Below are positions 25,269 through 34,588 of a stretch of DNA of 64,000 nt, in pieces. Position 1 is the stretch's first letter. Every line of letters starts with the position of its first letter. The notes under the pieces are model-generated. The model saw nothing but the letters and a program-made list of their open reading frames with translations, searched no databases and had not been told where the DNA came from. Source of the DNA: JACRAR01 sp041674385 (GTDB lineage Bacteria; Pseudomonadota; Gammaproteobacteria; Burkholderiales; Rhodocyclaceae); contig JBAYVU010000003.1 of NCBI GenBank assembly GCA_041674385.1, forward strand, positions 62,001-126,000, written 5' to 3'. A program made the translations under genes and the position numbers.

Positions 25269-26183
25269 CTAGCGACTGCCCACAGGCCGGCAACCCGACA
25301 AACGACATTCCAGCAAGGAAGCTCGCAACACTTCGATAGTCCGATGCCGCGGAAAACTGCTGCGCCAGACCAAGCCGACCCGCCGCATCGGCGTGGGCTC
25401 GACAAACGTCCGCACGCGCAGTAAAGGATCATCCTTCGGTATCGAGTCGGCACATGATGATGGCATCACAGTGATGCCGATGCCCGAAGCCACCATGTAG
25501 CGGATGGTTTCGAGCGAGCTGCCTTCGACCAGTTGCGGCATGCCCGGCGCACTCGCCTGGGCGCAGAGGTCGAGCACCTGGTCGCGAAAACAGTTGCCGG
25601 CCCCCAACAGCAACAACGGCTCGTCGAGCAGCCTGGCCGGCTCGACCGCCTTCTGTTTGACCCAGGCATGATTCCTGGGCAGCAGCACCCGGAAGGCCTC
25701 GTCGTACACCGGCTGGGCCACCAAGCCCGGTTCCGAAAAAGGCAAGGCAATGATGATGACATCCAGTTCGCCGGCCTTGAGCGATTCGATCAGACATTCG
25801 GTAAATCCTTCCTGGAACATCAGCGGCATGCGCGGCGCCTGCGCGCGCAATAGCGGTACCAGCGTTGGCAGCAGATAAGGCGCGATGGTGTAAATGACGC
25901 CGACACGCAGCGGGCCGGACAGCGGATCCTTGCCTTGGGCAGCCACTTCAACCACGCGTGACGCTTCGGCCAGCACGCGCTCAGCCTGGGCAATGATCCG
26001 TTCGCCGACAGCCGTGACACGAACTTCGCTACCGCGCTCGAACAGCACCACGCCGAGTTCTTCTTCCAGCTTCTTGACCGCCACCGACAACGTCGGCTGG
26101 GCGACGAAGCATTTTTCCGCAGCGCGGCCAAAATGACGCTCGCGGGCAAGCGTAACGATGTAACGCAGGTCGGTGAGTGTCAT
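25269..26183 (-). CDS. oxyR: OxyR-type peroxide-sensing LysR regulator
   Basis: The 304-residue protein has an N-terminal LysR winged helix (FGRAAEKCFVAQPTLSVAVKKLEEELG) and a substrate-binding-type effector domain. The segment GAGNCFRDQVLDLC places C198 and C207 with the nine-residue spacing of the OxyR redox pair, so it should respond to hydrogen peroxide by disulfide formation. The upstream SNF2-type helicase gene reads the same way and ends 48 bases before, so the two may be co-transcribed. No catalase or peroxiredoxin gene is adjacent. Confidence 0.92.
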   Translation of the reverse strand: MTLTDLRYIVTLARERHFGRAAEKCFVAQPTLSVAVKKLEEELGVVLFERGSEVRVTAVGERIIAQAERVLAEASRVVEVAAQGKDPLSGPLRVGVIYTIAPYLLPTLVPLLRAQAPRMPLMFQEGFTECLIESLKAGELDVIIIALPFSEPGLVAQPVYDEAFRVLLPRNHAWVKQKAVEPARLLDEPLLLLGAGNCFRDQVLDLCAQASAPGMPQLVEGSSLETIRYMVASGIGITVMPSSCADSIPKDDPLLRVRTFVEPTPMRRVGLVWRSSFPRHRTIEVLRASLLECRLSGCRPVGSR

Positions 26184-26231
26184 GGCGTCACTGAATTATT
26201 CACGACTAGGGTCAAGTGCCCGGAGTTGAGT

Positions 26232-29200
26232 TTAGGGTGCCAACGGCTCAAACAATATTTCGAGATCATCCGCAGTGATCAAGTGCTGGCGTACGCCGAC
26301 GCCAGCAAGCAGATTATCGGCCAAACCGCGCTTGCGCTCCTGCAAGGCGAGAATTTTTTCTTCCACGGTGCCCTGGGTCATCAATTTGTACACAAACACC
26401 GGCTTGTCCTGACCGATGCGATGGGCGCGCGCCGTCGCCTGCTCTTCGACAGCCGGATTCCACCATGGATCGTAGTGGATTACCGTATCCGCAGCCGTCA
26501 GGTTGAGTCCGGTCCCGCCGGCTTTAAGACTGATCAGGAACAATTTGACTTCGCCCCGCTGAAAGCGGTTGACCGGTGTTTCCCGATTCTTGGTCTGTCC
26601 TGTCAACTTGACGTAACTGATGCCGCCATGGACAAGCTCATTCTCGATCAGCGCCAGCATACTGGTGAACTGCGAGAACAACAGCACGCTGCGGCCTTCC
26701 TCGAGCAATTCCGTCAGCATGGCCATGAGCAACTCCAGCTTGGCCGATTCATGGGCTCTGTGCAACTGGATGGTTCCGGGCAACTTGACCAGGCGCGGGT
26801 CGCAGCAAGTCTGCCGGAGTTTCAGCAAGGCATCGAGTATCATGATCTGGCTTTGCGCCACACCCCTGACTGCCAGCACCTGGCGTAATTTCTTGTCGAA
26901 AGCCAGGCGCAGCGATTCGTAGAGGTCGCGCTGGCCGCCAGTCAACTCGACCCAACGGACAATCTCGGTTTTCGGCGGCAACTCGGTAAGCACTTGCTCC
27001 TTGGTTCGCCGCAGCAGGAACGGACGCACCCGCTCGGCCAGTTGCTGGCGACGCTCATGGTCGCCGAATTTTTCGATAGGGGTGCGAAAGTTCGCGGCGA
27101 AGCGGCGCACGTCGCCAAGCAAACCCGGCAACAGGAAATTGTATTGCGCCCATAGCTCGCCGAGATGATTTTCCAGCGGCGTGCCGGTCAGCGACAGGCG
27201 ATGCCTGGCCTTGAGCTGGCGTGCCACCCGGTGCGACTGGGCCTTGGGGTTCTTGACGAACTGCGCTTCGTCCAGCACCAGCAGGTGATATTCCTGCGCC
27301 AGCAGCGCTTGCTGATCGCGAACCAGCAGCGGGTAGGTGGTGAGGATGACATCCGCCTGCGCCATCCCGGCAAACAGCGAGGACCGCTCCGGGCCATGCA
27401 AGGTCAGCACTTTCAGGTCGGGAGTAAACTGCTGAGCCTCGCTGTTCCAGTTGGCGATCAGACTGGTCGGCAACACCACCAAGCTGGGTCGGTCGGCGCG
27501 TCCGCAGGCCTTCTCCAGATGCAAATGGGCGAGGGTCTGTACGGTCTTGCCCAACCCCATGTCATCGGCAAGAATGCCGGCAAGGCCGTAGCTGCGTAGG
27601 AATTGCAGCCAGTTGAGGCCGAGCTGCTGATAGGAACGCAGCGTGGCTTTAAACCCCGGCGCCGGCAAGGCTTCGGCAATCCCGGAAAAATCATGCAGGC
27701 GGCGACCCAGTTCGCGCAGCCTTTCTCCGCCCAGCCAGTGGCCGGGCAATTGCTCGAGTTCTACCAGCGCCGCGGCATTGAGCCGCGACAGTCGCGGCAA
27801 ATCGTGATCGCCGTGGTCTCCCGCGAACTCGAACAAGGGGCCAAGCCAGGCACGCAAACGCTGCACGGGCACAGGCAACACATGCCGATCGTCGATCGAC
27901 AGGGCAATCCGTTGATCGTCGCCGAGCAAGCGCAATTCTTCCCGCAGTTTCGGCCGGCTGGCGATCAGCCGCGCCAGCGGCTCGACCAGGCTGGTGCGAT
28001 TCCCATCGATAATGACGCCAAGATCGAGATCGAACCAGTCGCCGTTGCTCTCCTGCTCGTCATCATGCACTTCGACGAACCAGTCATCGGCTTCCCTGAC
28101 CTGATAAGGGAAATCCTCGTCGATTTCGACACGCATTCCCGCCGCCTCCAACTGCGGGATGGATTCCTCGACAAACGACAGCCAGTTGGACGCATCCTGA
28201 TCGACCAGCAACAGACAATCCGTACTGCTGTCGAGCCGCCGGTAATTCGGCAAACGCCGCCGATAGCTCTCCAGTCCCTGCGCCTGCAACAAACGCCAGG
28301 CAGCGCCCTCGCTTTCCATATCGCGCAGCAGTGTCAGCGCATGTCCGGCGCGTTCGGCGCGCAAGAAAGGTGGCGGGGTTTCCGCGGCAGCGACTCGCGG
28401 CAGACCCGGATATTCCAGCCAGAGCGTAGCTACCGCCAGATCTTCGGCGACGCCGATGGCGGCGATATGACGAAAGCGGCCGGCATGCAGGCAAAGCACG
28501 GTATCCGGCCGACCGGCGGATTCGTCCGGCACGGCAGCTTCCGGCAAGGGCAGCGACAAATGGCGCGTGGTGCCGATCTCCCGCATGCGTTCGCGCACCA
28601 GCAGCGCATCCAGATCATCCAGTGGCGGTGCCGAAAGCAGTTGCAAAGCGATATCCTCGGGCAGGTCGAGCTGTACTTCACCGGCTTCGCCACGGACTGG
28701 ATTGACATACCAGAGCGGCCAGACCGGCAGCAGGATCAGAGCTTCCTTGCTATCCAGGCGCAACTGTTGCCTGCCATCGGCAGCGGGCTGCCAGACCAAG
28801 CCGGTACTGAATGGGGTACCGGCCTTTAAGGCGGGCTGATCGATATTCTCCAGATGCAAACGACCGGTGCGCAGTGCCATCCGCAATAGCTGCGCACCTT
28901 CCTCGCCACGCAAGGCCAGCGAAGCCTGGAAGGAAAATATGACACTATCCTGAAGAGCGAGAAACAGCCGCAAGACCGGCAGATCGGATGGCTGGTAGTA
29001 AGCCGGGACATTACCCCAGGTCAACCGGTGAAAATCCGGACGGATCGGCTCCGGATGGCCATAGCCGCCGCTTTTCAAGTTGCGTGCTTTGAATAGTTGC
29101 AAATGGGCATCCGCAGCACTCAACACATACAGAATGCACTGAGCGTTCGAAGCAGCGGGTGCCGGCTCGGATTGCTCAAGCGTACGCAGCCATGCCAGGG

Positions 29201-29570
29201 TGGCCGACGAAGGCACTTGGCGGTCCGGCTGAACCTCCGAGGGTAGTTCGAGTCCGGCTTTCCAGGTCAACAGCAGGGCAACGACGTGCTTGCAATTGAA
29301 GCCCACCGGACAGCTGCAATTGCCGTGTACGCGTTCGACCAGCCCAGCGTCGATGTCCAGTTGCACTTCCTGTCTGTAGGGCTTGCTCAAGTTGCCGCGA
29401 CAGGTACCGGTGATGTACAGCTTCCTGTCTGCGGGATGCGCTTCAGCAATTTTGGCCCGGCCTTCCTCGGCATAGGCCAAACCCCGTTGGTAGGTGATCT
29501 GGCTAAAGAATTCATCGGGCTGGAAGCGGATCGGCGGTAACTCGTCCGGCATGCTGCTCAACATTCGCAT
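26232..29570 (-). CDS. SWIM zinc-finger SNF2-family helicase
   Basis: The 1112-residue protein has a SWIM zinc motif near residue 90-100 (CSCPVGFNCKHV, ligands C-C-C-H). A long central part follows, then a SNF2 ATPase with Walker A DDMGLGKTVQ (about 670) and DEAQ box (about 766). Helicase motifs V and VI are in the C-terminal lobe (LISLKAGGTGLNLTAAD; ATARAHRIGQDKPV). Such HepA/RapA-like proteins remodel DNA-protein or RNA-polymerase complexes. The exact role in bacteria is not settled. It is upstream of oxyR on the same strand. Confidence 0.9.
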   Translation of the reverse strand: MRMLSSMPDELPPIRFQPDEFFSQITYQRGLAYAEEGRAKIAEAHPADRKLYITGTCRGNLSKPYRQEVQLDIDAGLVERVHGNCSCPVGFNCKHVVALLLTWKAGLELPSEVQPDRQVPSSATLAWLRTLEQSEPAPAASNAQCILYVLSAADAHLQLFKARNLKSGGYGHPEPIRPDFHRLTWGNVPAYYQPSDLPVLRLFLALQDSVIFSFQASLALRGEEGAQLLRMALRTGRLHLENIDQPALKAGTPFSTGLVWQPAADGRQQLRLDSKEALILLPVWPLWYVNPVRGEAGEVQLDLPEDIALQLLSAPPLDDLDALLVRERMREIGTTRHLSLPLPEAAVPDESAGRPDTVLCLHAGRFRHIAAIGVAEDLAVATLWLEYPGLPRVAAAETPPPFLRAERAGHALTLLRDMESEGAAWRLLQAQGLESYRRRLPNYRRLDSSTDCLLLVDQDASNWLSFVEESIPQLEAAGMRVEIDEDFPYQVREADDWFVEVHDDEQESNGDWFDLDLGVIIDGNRTSLVEPLARLIASRPKLREELRLLGDDQRIALSIDDRHVLPVPVQRLRAWLGPLFEFAGDHGDHDLPRLSRLNAAALVELEQLPGHWLGGERLRELGRRLHDFSGIAEALPAPGFKATLRSYQQLGLNWLQFLRSYGLAGILADDMGLGKTVQTLAHLHLEKACGRADRPSLVVLPTSLIANWNSEAQQFTPDLKVLTLHGPERSSLFAGMAQADVILTTYPLLVRDQQALLAQEYHLLVLDEAQFVKNPKAQSHRVARQLKARHRLSLTGTPLENHLGELWAQYNFLLPGLLGDVRRFAANFRTPIEKFGDHERRQQLAERVRPFLLRRTKEQVLTELPPKTEIVRWVELTGGQRDLYESLRLAFDKKLRQVLAVRGVAQSQIMILDALLKLRQTCCDPRLVKLPGTIQLHRAHESAKLELLMAMLTELLEEGRSVLLFSQFTSMLALIENELVHGGISYVKLTGQTKNRETPVNRFQRGEVKLFLISLKAGGTGLNLTAADTVIHYDPWWNPAVEEQATARAHRIGQDKPVFVYKLMTQGTVEEKILALQERKRGLADNLLAGVGVRQHLITADDLEILFEPLAP

Positions 29571-29883
29571 TTCTGTCTAATTCCTGCAATCGCAGATAAT
29601 CCAGTACCACTAAATCAACATTGGGCACCAATGCGCCTAACCCGGTACAATCAGGACAACTTGCTAGGGTACCAGACTCTCGGCTGTTGCGATGGGTTCA
29701 TTCGTACTCGGGCGGGTTTTTGCTTGACCCAAATCAATACCCGGATGGCTTGTTGATCTAGGATTGCTCAATTGGAATGTCGATTGCTTATTGTGAATGA
29801 CAAGGACAGAGCACCCCAAGCTCATCAGTGTGCACCAGTCCTGCGAAGAATCTCGACGCTATCGCAAGTCATGGAGAATGCTT
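29571..29883. promoter_or_regulatory. Divergent region between SNF2 helicase and hemerythrin genes
   Basis: This 313-base gap holds both promoters. The clearest element is the FNR-type box at 29724-29737. A hemerythrin reading frame extends back to 29797, but the family alignment and the ribosome site favour the start at 29884. I see no other gene here. Confidence 0.5.
29724..29737. promoter_or_regulatory. FNR/Anr-type binding site
   Basis: The site reads TTGAC-CCAA-ATCAA, one base off the ideal TTGAT-N4-ATCAA. It is centred about 153 bases before the hemerythrin ATG, which is an oxygen-binding protein, so oxygen-dependent control is plausible. It could also act on the divergent helicase gene. 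It was found by eye and not scored against the genome. Confidence 0.5.
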
Positions 29884-30318
29884 ATGGAAGATCGGCTGGT
29901 TTTCGGTTCAAGATATGTTGTAGGCATTGAACAGGTTGATCGGGAACATCAAAAACTGTTTGAGCTCGCAAGCAGGATTCACGATCTCCTGGCGATGGAC
30001 GTCATCGTACCCATGAATGAAATCCAGTCGGCGATTACCGAACTGGTCGACTACATCAAAATCCATTTCGCCGACGAAGAGTCGCTGATGAAAGCCAATG
30101 CTTATCCCGATCTGGAGAACCACCGGGAACTACACGCTTACCTGCTTTCCCGGATCAAGGATTTCGAAAAGAGCGTGGAACTCGCCGAGCAGTTTACGCC
30201 GGTCGATGTATACGAATTTCTCTGTAATTGGTTAGGCGATCACATTCAGGCCAGCGATAGGAATTTCGGAGAGTATTATTCCGAGCGTGTCGCGCACAGT
30301 TCGGAAGCCGCGTTTTAA
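29884..30318 (+). CDS. Bacteriohemerythrin
   Basis: The 144-residue protein has the full set of diiron ligands: H in VDREHQ, H in IKIHFADEE with the bridging E, two H in ENHRELH, then H and D in GDHIQASD. It should bind oxygen reversibly with a non-heme diiron centre and may store, carry or sense oxygen. I chose the ATG at 29884 because GGAG lies seven bases upstream and because family members begin near here. A longer frame starts at 29797. No partner domain is fused. A second hemerythrin domain occurs in the cyclase at 45819. Confidence 0.92.
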   Translation: MEDRLVFGSRYVVGIEQVDREHQKLFELASRIHDLLAMDVIVPMNEIQSAITELVDYIKIHFADEESLMKANAYPDLENHRELHAYLLSRIKDFEKSVELAEQFTPVDVYEFLCNWLGDHIQASDRNFGEYYSERVAHSSEAAF

Positions 30319-30403
30319 CCCGCCCGCCCCTGCTAGTGCCAACATTTGGTTCTGGAGTACCGGTACGCCGAGCTCGTGGGCAGCAACGCCAAGGTAAGCA
30401 GGC

Positions 30404-30751
30404 ATGAGATATTTTCTGTTGCTACTCCTGCTTGGGTTGGCATGCGGCGTCGGGGCAGACCAGGCAAAACCGCTCGACCCAGCAGTCAGTATCGGCGAGT
30501 TGCCGCGCGAAGCGCGTGCGACGTTGCAGTTGATCGAACGCGGCGGCCCCTTTCCCTACCGGCGCGATGGCGTGGTTTTCGGCAATCTCGAACAACGCTT
30601 ACCGATAAAGCCGCGCGGCAGTTACCGCGAATACACGGTGCCAACGCCTGGCGTCAAAAGCAGGGGAGCGCGCCGCATCATTGCGGGAAACAGCGGCGAA
30701 CTTTACTATAGCGACGATCATTACCGCAGCTTTCGCAGGATCCGCGAATGA
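30404..30751 (+). CDS. Secreted barnase/T1-type guanyl-specific ribonuclease
   Basis: The 115-residue protein has a leucine-rich signal peptide (MRYFLLLLLLGLACGVGA). The mature domain matches the microbial RNase N1/T1 family: the segment GSYREYTVP carries the general base E76, GARRI supplies the arginine (R90/R91), and YYSDDHYRSF supplies the general acid H106. It should cleave RNA after G. Its stop overlaps the start of the barstar gene by four bases, giving a secreted toxin with cytoplasmic inhibitor. The role may be nutrient scavenging or competition (inference). Confidence 0.9.
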   Translation: MRYFLLLLLLGLACGVGADQAKPLDPAVSIGELPREARATLQLIERGGPFPYRRDGVVFGNLEQRLPIKPRGSYREYTVPTPGVKSRGARRIIAGNSGELYYSDDHYRSFRRIRE

Positions 30752-31200
30752 GCGAAACCGACCGTCTCGAAGCCTTGTTGGGCGATGCCACGCGTGCCGG
30801 CGTCTATCACCTGCCGCATTCACCGGACACCGGCCATGACTACCTGGTCGCCGCCGCCGAAACCTGCGGCTATTGCGTATTCCATGTCGACCTGGCCAGC
30901 GTCAAGGACAAGGATGGTCTGTTGGCCGCGATCGGCAGGGATATGGCATTCCCCGAATGGTTTGGCCGCAACTGGGATGCGCTGGCCGACTGCCTGGCCG
31001 ACCTCGGCTGGCGTCCGGCCGAGGGCTACCTGATCCTGCTGGAACATGTCGATGGCTTGCATGCCCAAGCCCCAGCCGATCTGCTCGCGGCACTGAACGT
31101 CTTCGCGGAAGCCTCCAACACGTGGCGCGAACAAGGTATCGCGCTGTGGTGCTTGGTCGATATGCGGGCCGACGGTATCGCTTGGCTGCCGGAGTTCTGA
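30748..31200 (+). CDS. Barstar-like ribonuclease inhibitor
   Basis: The 150-residue protein lacks a signal peptide. The central segment FPEWFGRNWDALADCLADLGW is the barstar signature, containing the helix that plugs the RNase active site. It overlaps the RNase gene by four bases (ATGA), which suggests that inhibitor is made whenever the RNase is translated. Its stop overlaps the nudB start by one base. It is longer than barstar of Bacillus (about 90 residues) because of an extra N-terminal part, common in proteobacterial homologs. Confidence 0.9.
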   Translation: MSETDRLEALLGDATRAGVYHLPHSPDTGHDYLVAAAETCGYCVFHVDLASVKDKDGLLAAIGRDMAFPEWFGRNWDALADCLADLGWRPAEGYLILLEHVDGLHAQAPADLLAALNVFAEASNTWREQGIALWCLVDMRADGIAWLPEF

Positions 31201-31667
31201 TGCCGGGCAACAAGAAGCCGGTGTCGGTGCTGGTGCTGATTCATACTTCGGCATTGGAGATCCTCCTCCTGGAACGCGCCACCCGTCCGGGCTTCTGGCA
31301 GTCCGTCACCGGCAGCCAGGAAGATGCGGAGGACCTCCGCGATACGGCAAGACGCGAAGTCCAAGAAGAAACCGGTATCGACGCGGCTGCCGAGGACATC
31401 ATTGACTGGCGCTTGATAAACCGCTACGAGATATTTTCCGAGTGGCGGCAGCGCTATCCCGAGGGCATCACGCATAACATGGAACATGTCTTCAGTCTAT
31501 GCGTGCCGCGCGAAACGCCGGTTGTGATCGCGCCACCAGAACATCTCCGCCATGTCTGGCTGCCGTGGCGCGAGGCGGCGGAAAGAGTCTTCTCGTGGAG
31601 CAACCGGGATGCAATCCTGATGCTGCCCTTGCGTCAGACCTTCTCCATGCAGAAATCTCGGCTTTGA
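31200..31667 (+). CDS. nudB: Dihydroneopterin triphosphate diphosphatase (Nudix)
   Basis: I place the start at the ATG that overlaps the barstar stop by one base (TGATG), giving 155 residues. The longer frame upstream lies inside barstar. The Nudix box GSQEDAEDLRDTARREVQEE matches GX5EX7REUXEEXGU exactly. The start KPVSVLVLIHTSALEILLLER and the WQSVTGS motif fit NudB, which removes pyrophosphate from dihydroneopterin triphosphate in folate synthesis. The 3' end overlaps the converging GGDEF-EAL gene by 34 bases. Confidence 0.88.
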   Translation: MPGNKKPVSVLVLIHTSALEILLLERATRPGFWQSVTGSQEDAEDLRDTARREVQEETGIDAAAEDIIDWRLINRYEIFSEWRQRYPEGITHNMEHVFSLCVPRETPVVIAPPEHLRHVWLPWREAAERVFSWSNRDAILMLPLRQTFSMQKSRL

Positions 31668-34588
31668 TGGCGCTGCAAAAATTCGCCGAACTCATCAGGC
31701 GGCAGCGGCTTGCTGCAATAGAATCCCTGAATCGCCTCGCATCGCTGGTCGACGAGGAAGTCCCGCTGTTCGGCAGTCTCAACGCCTTCGGCAACCACGC
31801 CCAAGTTGAGACTGTGCGCCAGCGCGATGATAGTCTGGGCAATCGCGGCAGCATCTTCGTTGCCGGTCACCTCGCTCACGAAAGACCGGTCGACTTTCAG
31901 GACATCGAGCGGGAAACGCCGCAGATAACTCAGGCTCGAATAACCGGTGCCGAAGTCGTCGAGCGACAGGCGCAGCCCGGCTTCGCGCATCTGGCTCAAC
32001 ACCCCGATCGTGCGCTCCGGATCCTGCATGACCATACTCTCGGTCATTTCGATCTCCAGGCAGGAAGCTTCCAAACCATGGTCGGCTAGACTCTGCTCAA
32101 TCAGTTTGAACAAGTTGGTCTGGCGGAACTGGCGCGCTGAAATGTTGATGGCCACACGCGGTGCCGGCAAATCATCAAGCCGCCAAGCGCTGATTTGACT
32201 GCAAACATGGTGCAGCACCCATTCGCCGATAATCCCGATCAATCCGGTCTCTTCCGCCAGTGGAATGAACTGTCCCGGAGACACCAGCCCCATGTCATTG
32301 TCCTGCCAGCGCACCAAAGCTTCAGCCCCGATGATCTGCCCGCTGCCCAGGCACAGCTGCGGCTGATAGTGCAACAGGAAATCGCCACGATCCACCGCCC
32401 GCCTCAGTTTGGATTCGATGGTCAGCCTCTGTTCGCGCTGCGAGTGCATTTCCTCGGAAAACGATTGCACGTTGTTGCGTCCGTGGGACTTGGCACGGTA
32501 CATGGCCAGGTCGGCATTGCGCACCAGCGTTTCTCCCTCTGAACCATCGCGCGGAAATACGCTGGTGCCGATGCTGGCACCGACGAAAACCTCATGGCCG
32601 TTGAGTTCGAAGGCTTTGCTCAGCGCCGCCAGCGCTCTGCTGGCAACGGACTCAATGCCGCAGTCTCCTTCCACGGCGTTAAGGAGCATGACAAACTCGT
32701 CGCCACCCAGGCGCGCCAGCGTATCGCCATCGCGCACGCACTCCTGCATGCGTTGTGCAGCCTCACGCAACAGGCTGTCGCCGGCGTTATGGCCGAGGCT
32801 GTCATTAACGGCCTTGAAGCCGTCAAGATCGACGAAAAGAATTCCCACCTGGTCATTTCGCCGGCCGGCTGCGGCGATAGACTGCTGAAGGCGGTCCTGG
32901 AACAAGATGCGGTTGGGTAGCCCGGTCAGGACGTCGTGGTGAGTGCAGCGCAACAGTTCGTCCATCTGGTTGAAGCGCTCAGTCACATCCTTGAAGATGC
33001 TGATGTAATGGGTAACGGTGCCGTGGTTGTCGCGCACAGGCGCCGCCGAGAGCTCATTCCAGAAACGACTACCGTCTTTCTTCAAGCAATGTAGCGTAAC
33101 CACGCCCTCCCTGCGCTCGCGCAGAATCTGGCGCAGGCTTTCCACATCTGGCTGATACAAGTCGCTGCCGATAAACATTCGGCCGCTGCAGCCGATGACC
33201 TCTTCCTGTTGGTAGCCGGTAATGCGTTCGAACGCCGGATTGACGTAGATGATAGGGTAACCTGGCGCCAATGCATCGGTGATCATGACGCCTTCACCCG
33301 TCGATTCGATGGCGCGTTTGCGTAGATGCAGGTCGGTGAGCACTGCGTCTCTTGCCGACAGGTCGCGGTAGAAAGCGGTGAACAAGTCGCCGGAGTGAAG
33401 TTTCAGATGGCTGACCGAAAGATCGACGCGGATCTCCTTGCCGGATTTTTGCATCACCCAGATTTCCATCGATCGCCAACTGCTTTCCTGGGTTCCGCTC
33501 CTGATGAATTTCTCCATGCTCTCGCGATGGCGAACCCGGAAACGCTCCGGATACAAGGTAAACACGTCCGTGCCGACCAACTCGTCGGGGTGGTAACCGA
33601 ACACCGCAACGACGCTTTGATTGGCAAAAATGACGATGCCATCGGCATTGGTTACCAGGATGGCGTCGTGTGAAGTCTCCAGAATCAGCCGACTGCGCGT
33701 TTCGCTCTCCCTGAGGATCTTTTCGGTCTGCGTCCTCTCGTTGAACAAGTTCTGCATCGCATCGGCCATGTGGTTGAGCCGCGTGATCAGTCTGCCGACT
33801 TCATCGCTGGTCGGGATGCTGATGCGCGCGCCAAAATCCCCGCCGGCCAAGCGTTCCGCCATCAGAGTGATCGCTGAAAATGGCCGCAGCAACCGCTTGC
33901 GGATGTAGAAATAAGCCGCGAACCAGAGCAGGATGCCCATGATCAGTATGGCGTACACCAGTTCGCTCAACCAAGCGCGGTCGGCGACGCTGTGTTCGAC
34001 AATGTGACGCACATTGTTGTCAGCGGTCGTCAGCAAGGATTGCGCATTGTCATCAAGATAGCGAATTGCCCGAACGACCTCGAGCGATGACATTGGCTGC
34101 GCTGCGATAATCGCAGCGGCGTGGCGATAGCCTTGCCATTGTTTGGTCAGCACGTCCAAGCCCAAGTTACCCGCCGAGTGGCTGCCTGCAAAAACGCCTA
34201 TTTCATCGCTGACTCGACGCAGATCCGCCAAGTCGGCTTCAAAACGTTCGATCAGTCGCGTCAGTTCGAGCCGTGAGCCGCTGGCGTCATGCGGATCGTT
34301 ATCGACGCGCTGGGCGATGAAGGCGATACGCTGCGATAGAGAGCGCAGCCGCCCCGCAGTGTTGACCAGGTTAACGAAACCGGTTTGACGCTCGAAAACG
34401 TGGTTGCTGATAACCACGATGGTCAACCCGATCAGGAGCAGCAGCAGGAAGCCGATGACAACGTCCCGGCGTAAGCTCGAACTCAGACAAGCGTCGGCGA
34501 GACGGCGAATACGCTTGGTCCTATTGGTTCCAATGGAACCAATAGGAGTCTCGTCCGAGCCTGGCGCTCGGCTACGCGATACGTTCAC
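31634..34588 (-). CDS. Membrane PilJ/NarX-type sensor with PAS, GGDEF and EAL domains
   Basis: The 984-residue protein has two membrane segments (about 45-65 and 205-225) bracketing a periplasmic PilJ/NarX-like sensor with GRLRSLSQRIAF. HAMP follows (about 225-290), then two PAS domains (about 295-545), GGDEF (intact RLGGDEF near 628) and EAL (GAEALVRW near 758, SLDDFGTGYSSL, VAEGVET). Both catalytic domains look intact, so it may make and break c-di-GMP. The start is GTG with GAGG upstream. A 16-codon ORF overlaps it by four bases and a palindrome lies just inside the frame. It is downstream of a two-component pair. Confidence 0.9.
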   Translation of the reverse strand: MNVSRSRAPGSDETPIGSIGTNRTKRIRRLADACLSSSLRRDVVIGFLLLLLIGLTIVVISNHVFERQTGFVNLVNTAGRLRSLSQRIAFIAQRVDNDPHDASGSRLELTRLIERFEADLADLRRVSDEIGVFAGSHSAGNLGLDVLTKQWQGYRHAAAIIAAQPMSSLEVVRAIRYLDDNAQSLLTTADNNVRHIVEHSVADRAWLSELVYAILIMGILLWFAAYFYIRKRLLRPFSAITLMAERLAGGDFGARISIPTSDEVGRLITRLNHMADAMQNLFNERTQTEKILRESETRSRLILETSHDAILVTNADGIVIFANQSVVAVFGYHPDELVGTDVFTLYPERFRVRHRESMEKFIRSGTQESSWRSMEIWVMQKSGKEIRVDLSVSHLKLHSGDLFTAFYRDLSARDAVLTDLHLRKRAIESTGEGVMITDALAPGYPIIYVNPAFERITGYQQEEVIGCSGRMFIGSDLYQPDVESLRQILRERREGVVTLHCLKKDGSRFWNELSAAPVRDNHGTVTHYISIFKDVTERFNQMDELLRCTHHDVLTGLPNRILFQDRLQQSIAAAGRRNDQVGILFVDLDGFKAVNDSLGHNAGDSLLREAAQRMQECVRDGDTLARLGGDEFVMLLNAVEGDCGIESVASRALAALSKAFELNGHEVFVGASIGTSVFPRDGSEGETLVRNADLAMYRAKSHGRNNVQSFSEEMHSQREQRLTIESKLRRAVDRGDFLLHYQPQLCLGSGQIIGAEALVRWQDNDMGLVSPGQFIPLAEETGLIGIIGEWVLHHVCSQISAWRLDDLPAPRVAINISARQFRQTNLFKLIEQSLADHGLEASCLEIEMTESMVMQDPERTIGVLSQMREAGLRLSLDDFGTGYSSLSYLRRFPLDVLKVDRSFVSEVTGNEDAAAIAQTIIALAHSLNLGVVAEGVETAEQRDFLVDQRCEAIQGFYCSKPLPPDEFGEFLQRHQSRDFCMEKV
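34520..34546. repeat. 27-base near-perfect palindrome inside the GGDEF-EAL 5' coding region
   Basis: The arms CCTATTGGTTCCA and TGGAACCAATAGG are perfect inverted repeats around a single A. They encode residues about 15-23 of the GGDEF-EAL protein. In mRNA this makes a long hairpin about 40 bases after the start codon; in DNA it could bind a dimeric regulator. Confidence 0.6.
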
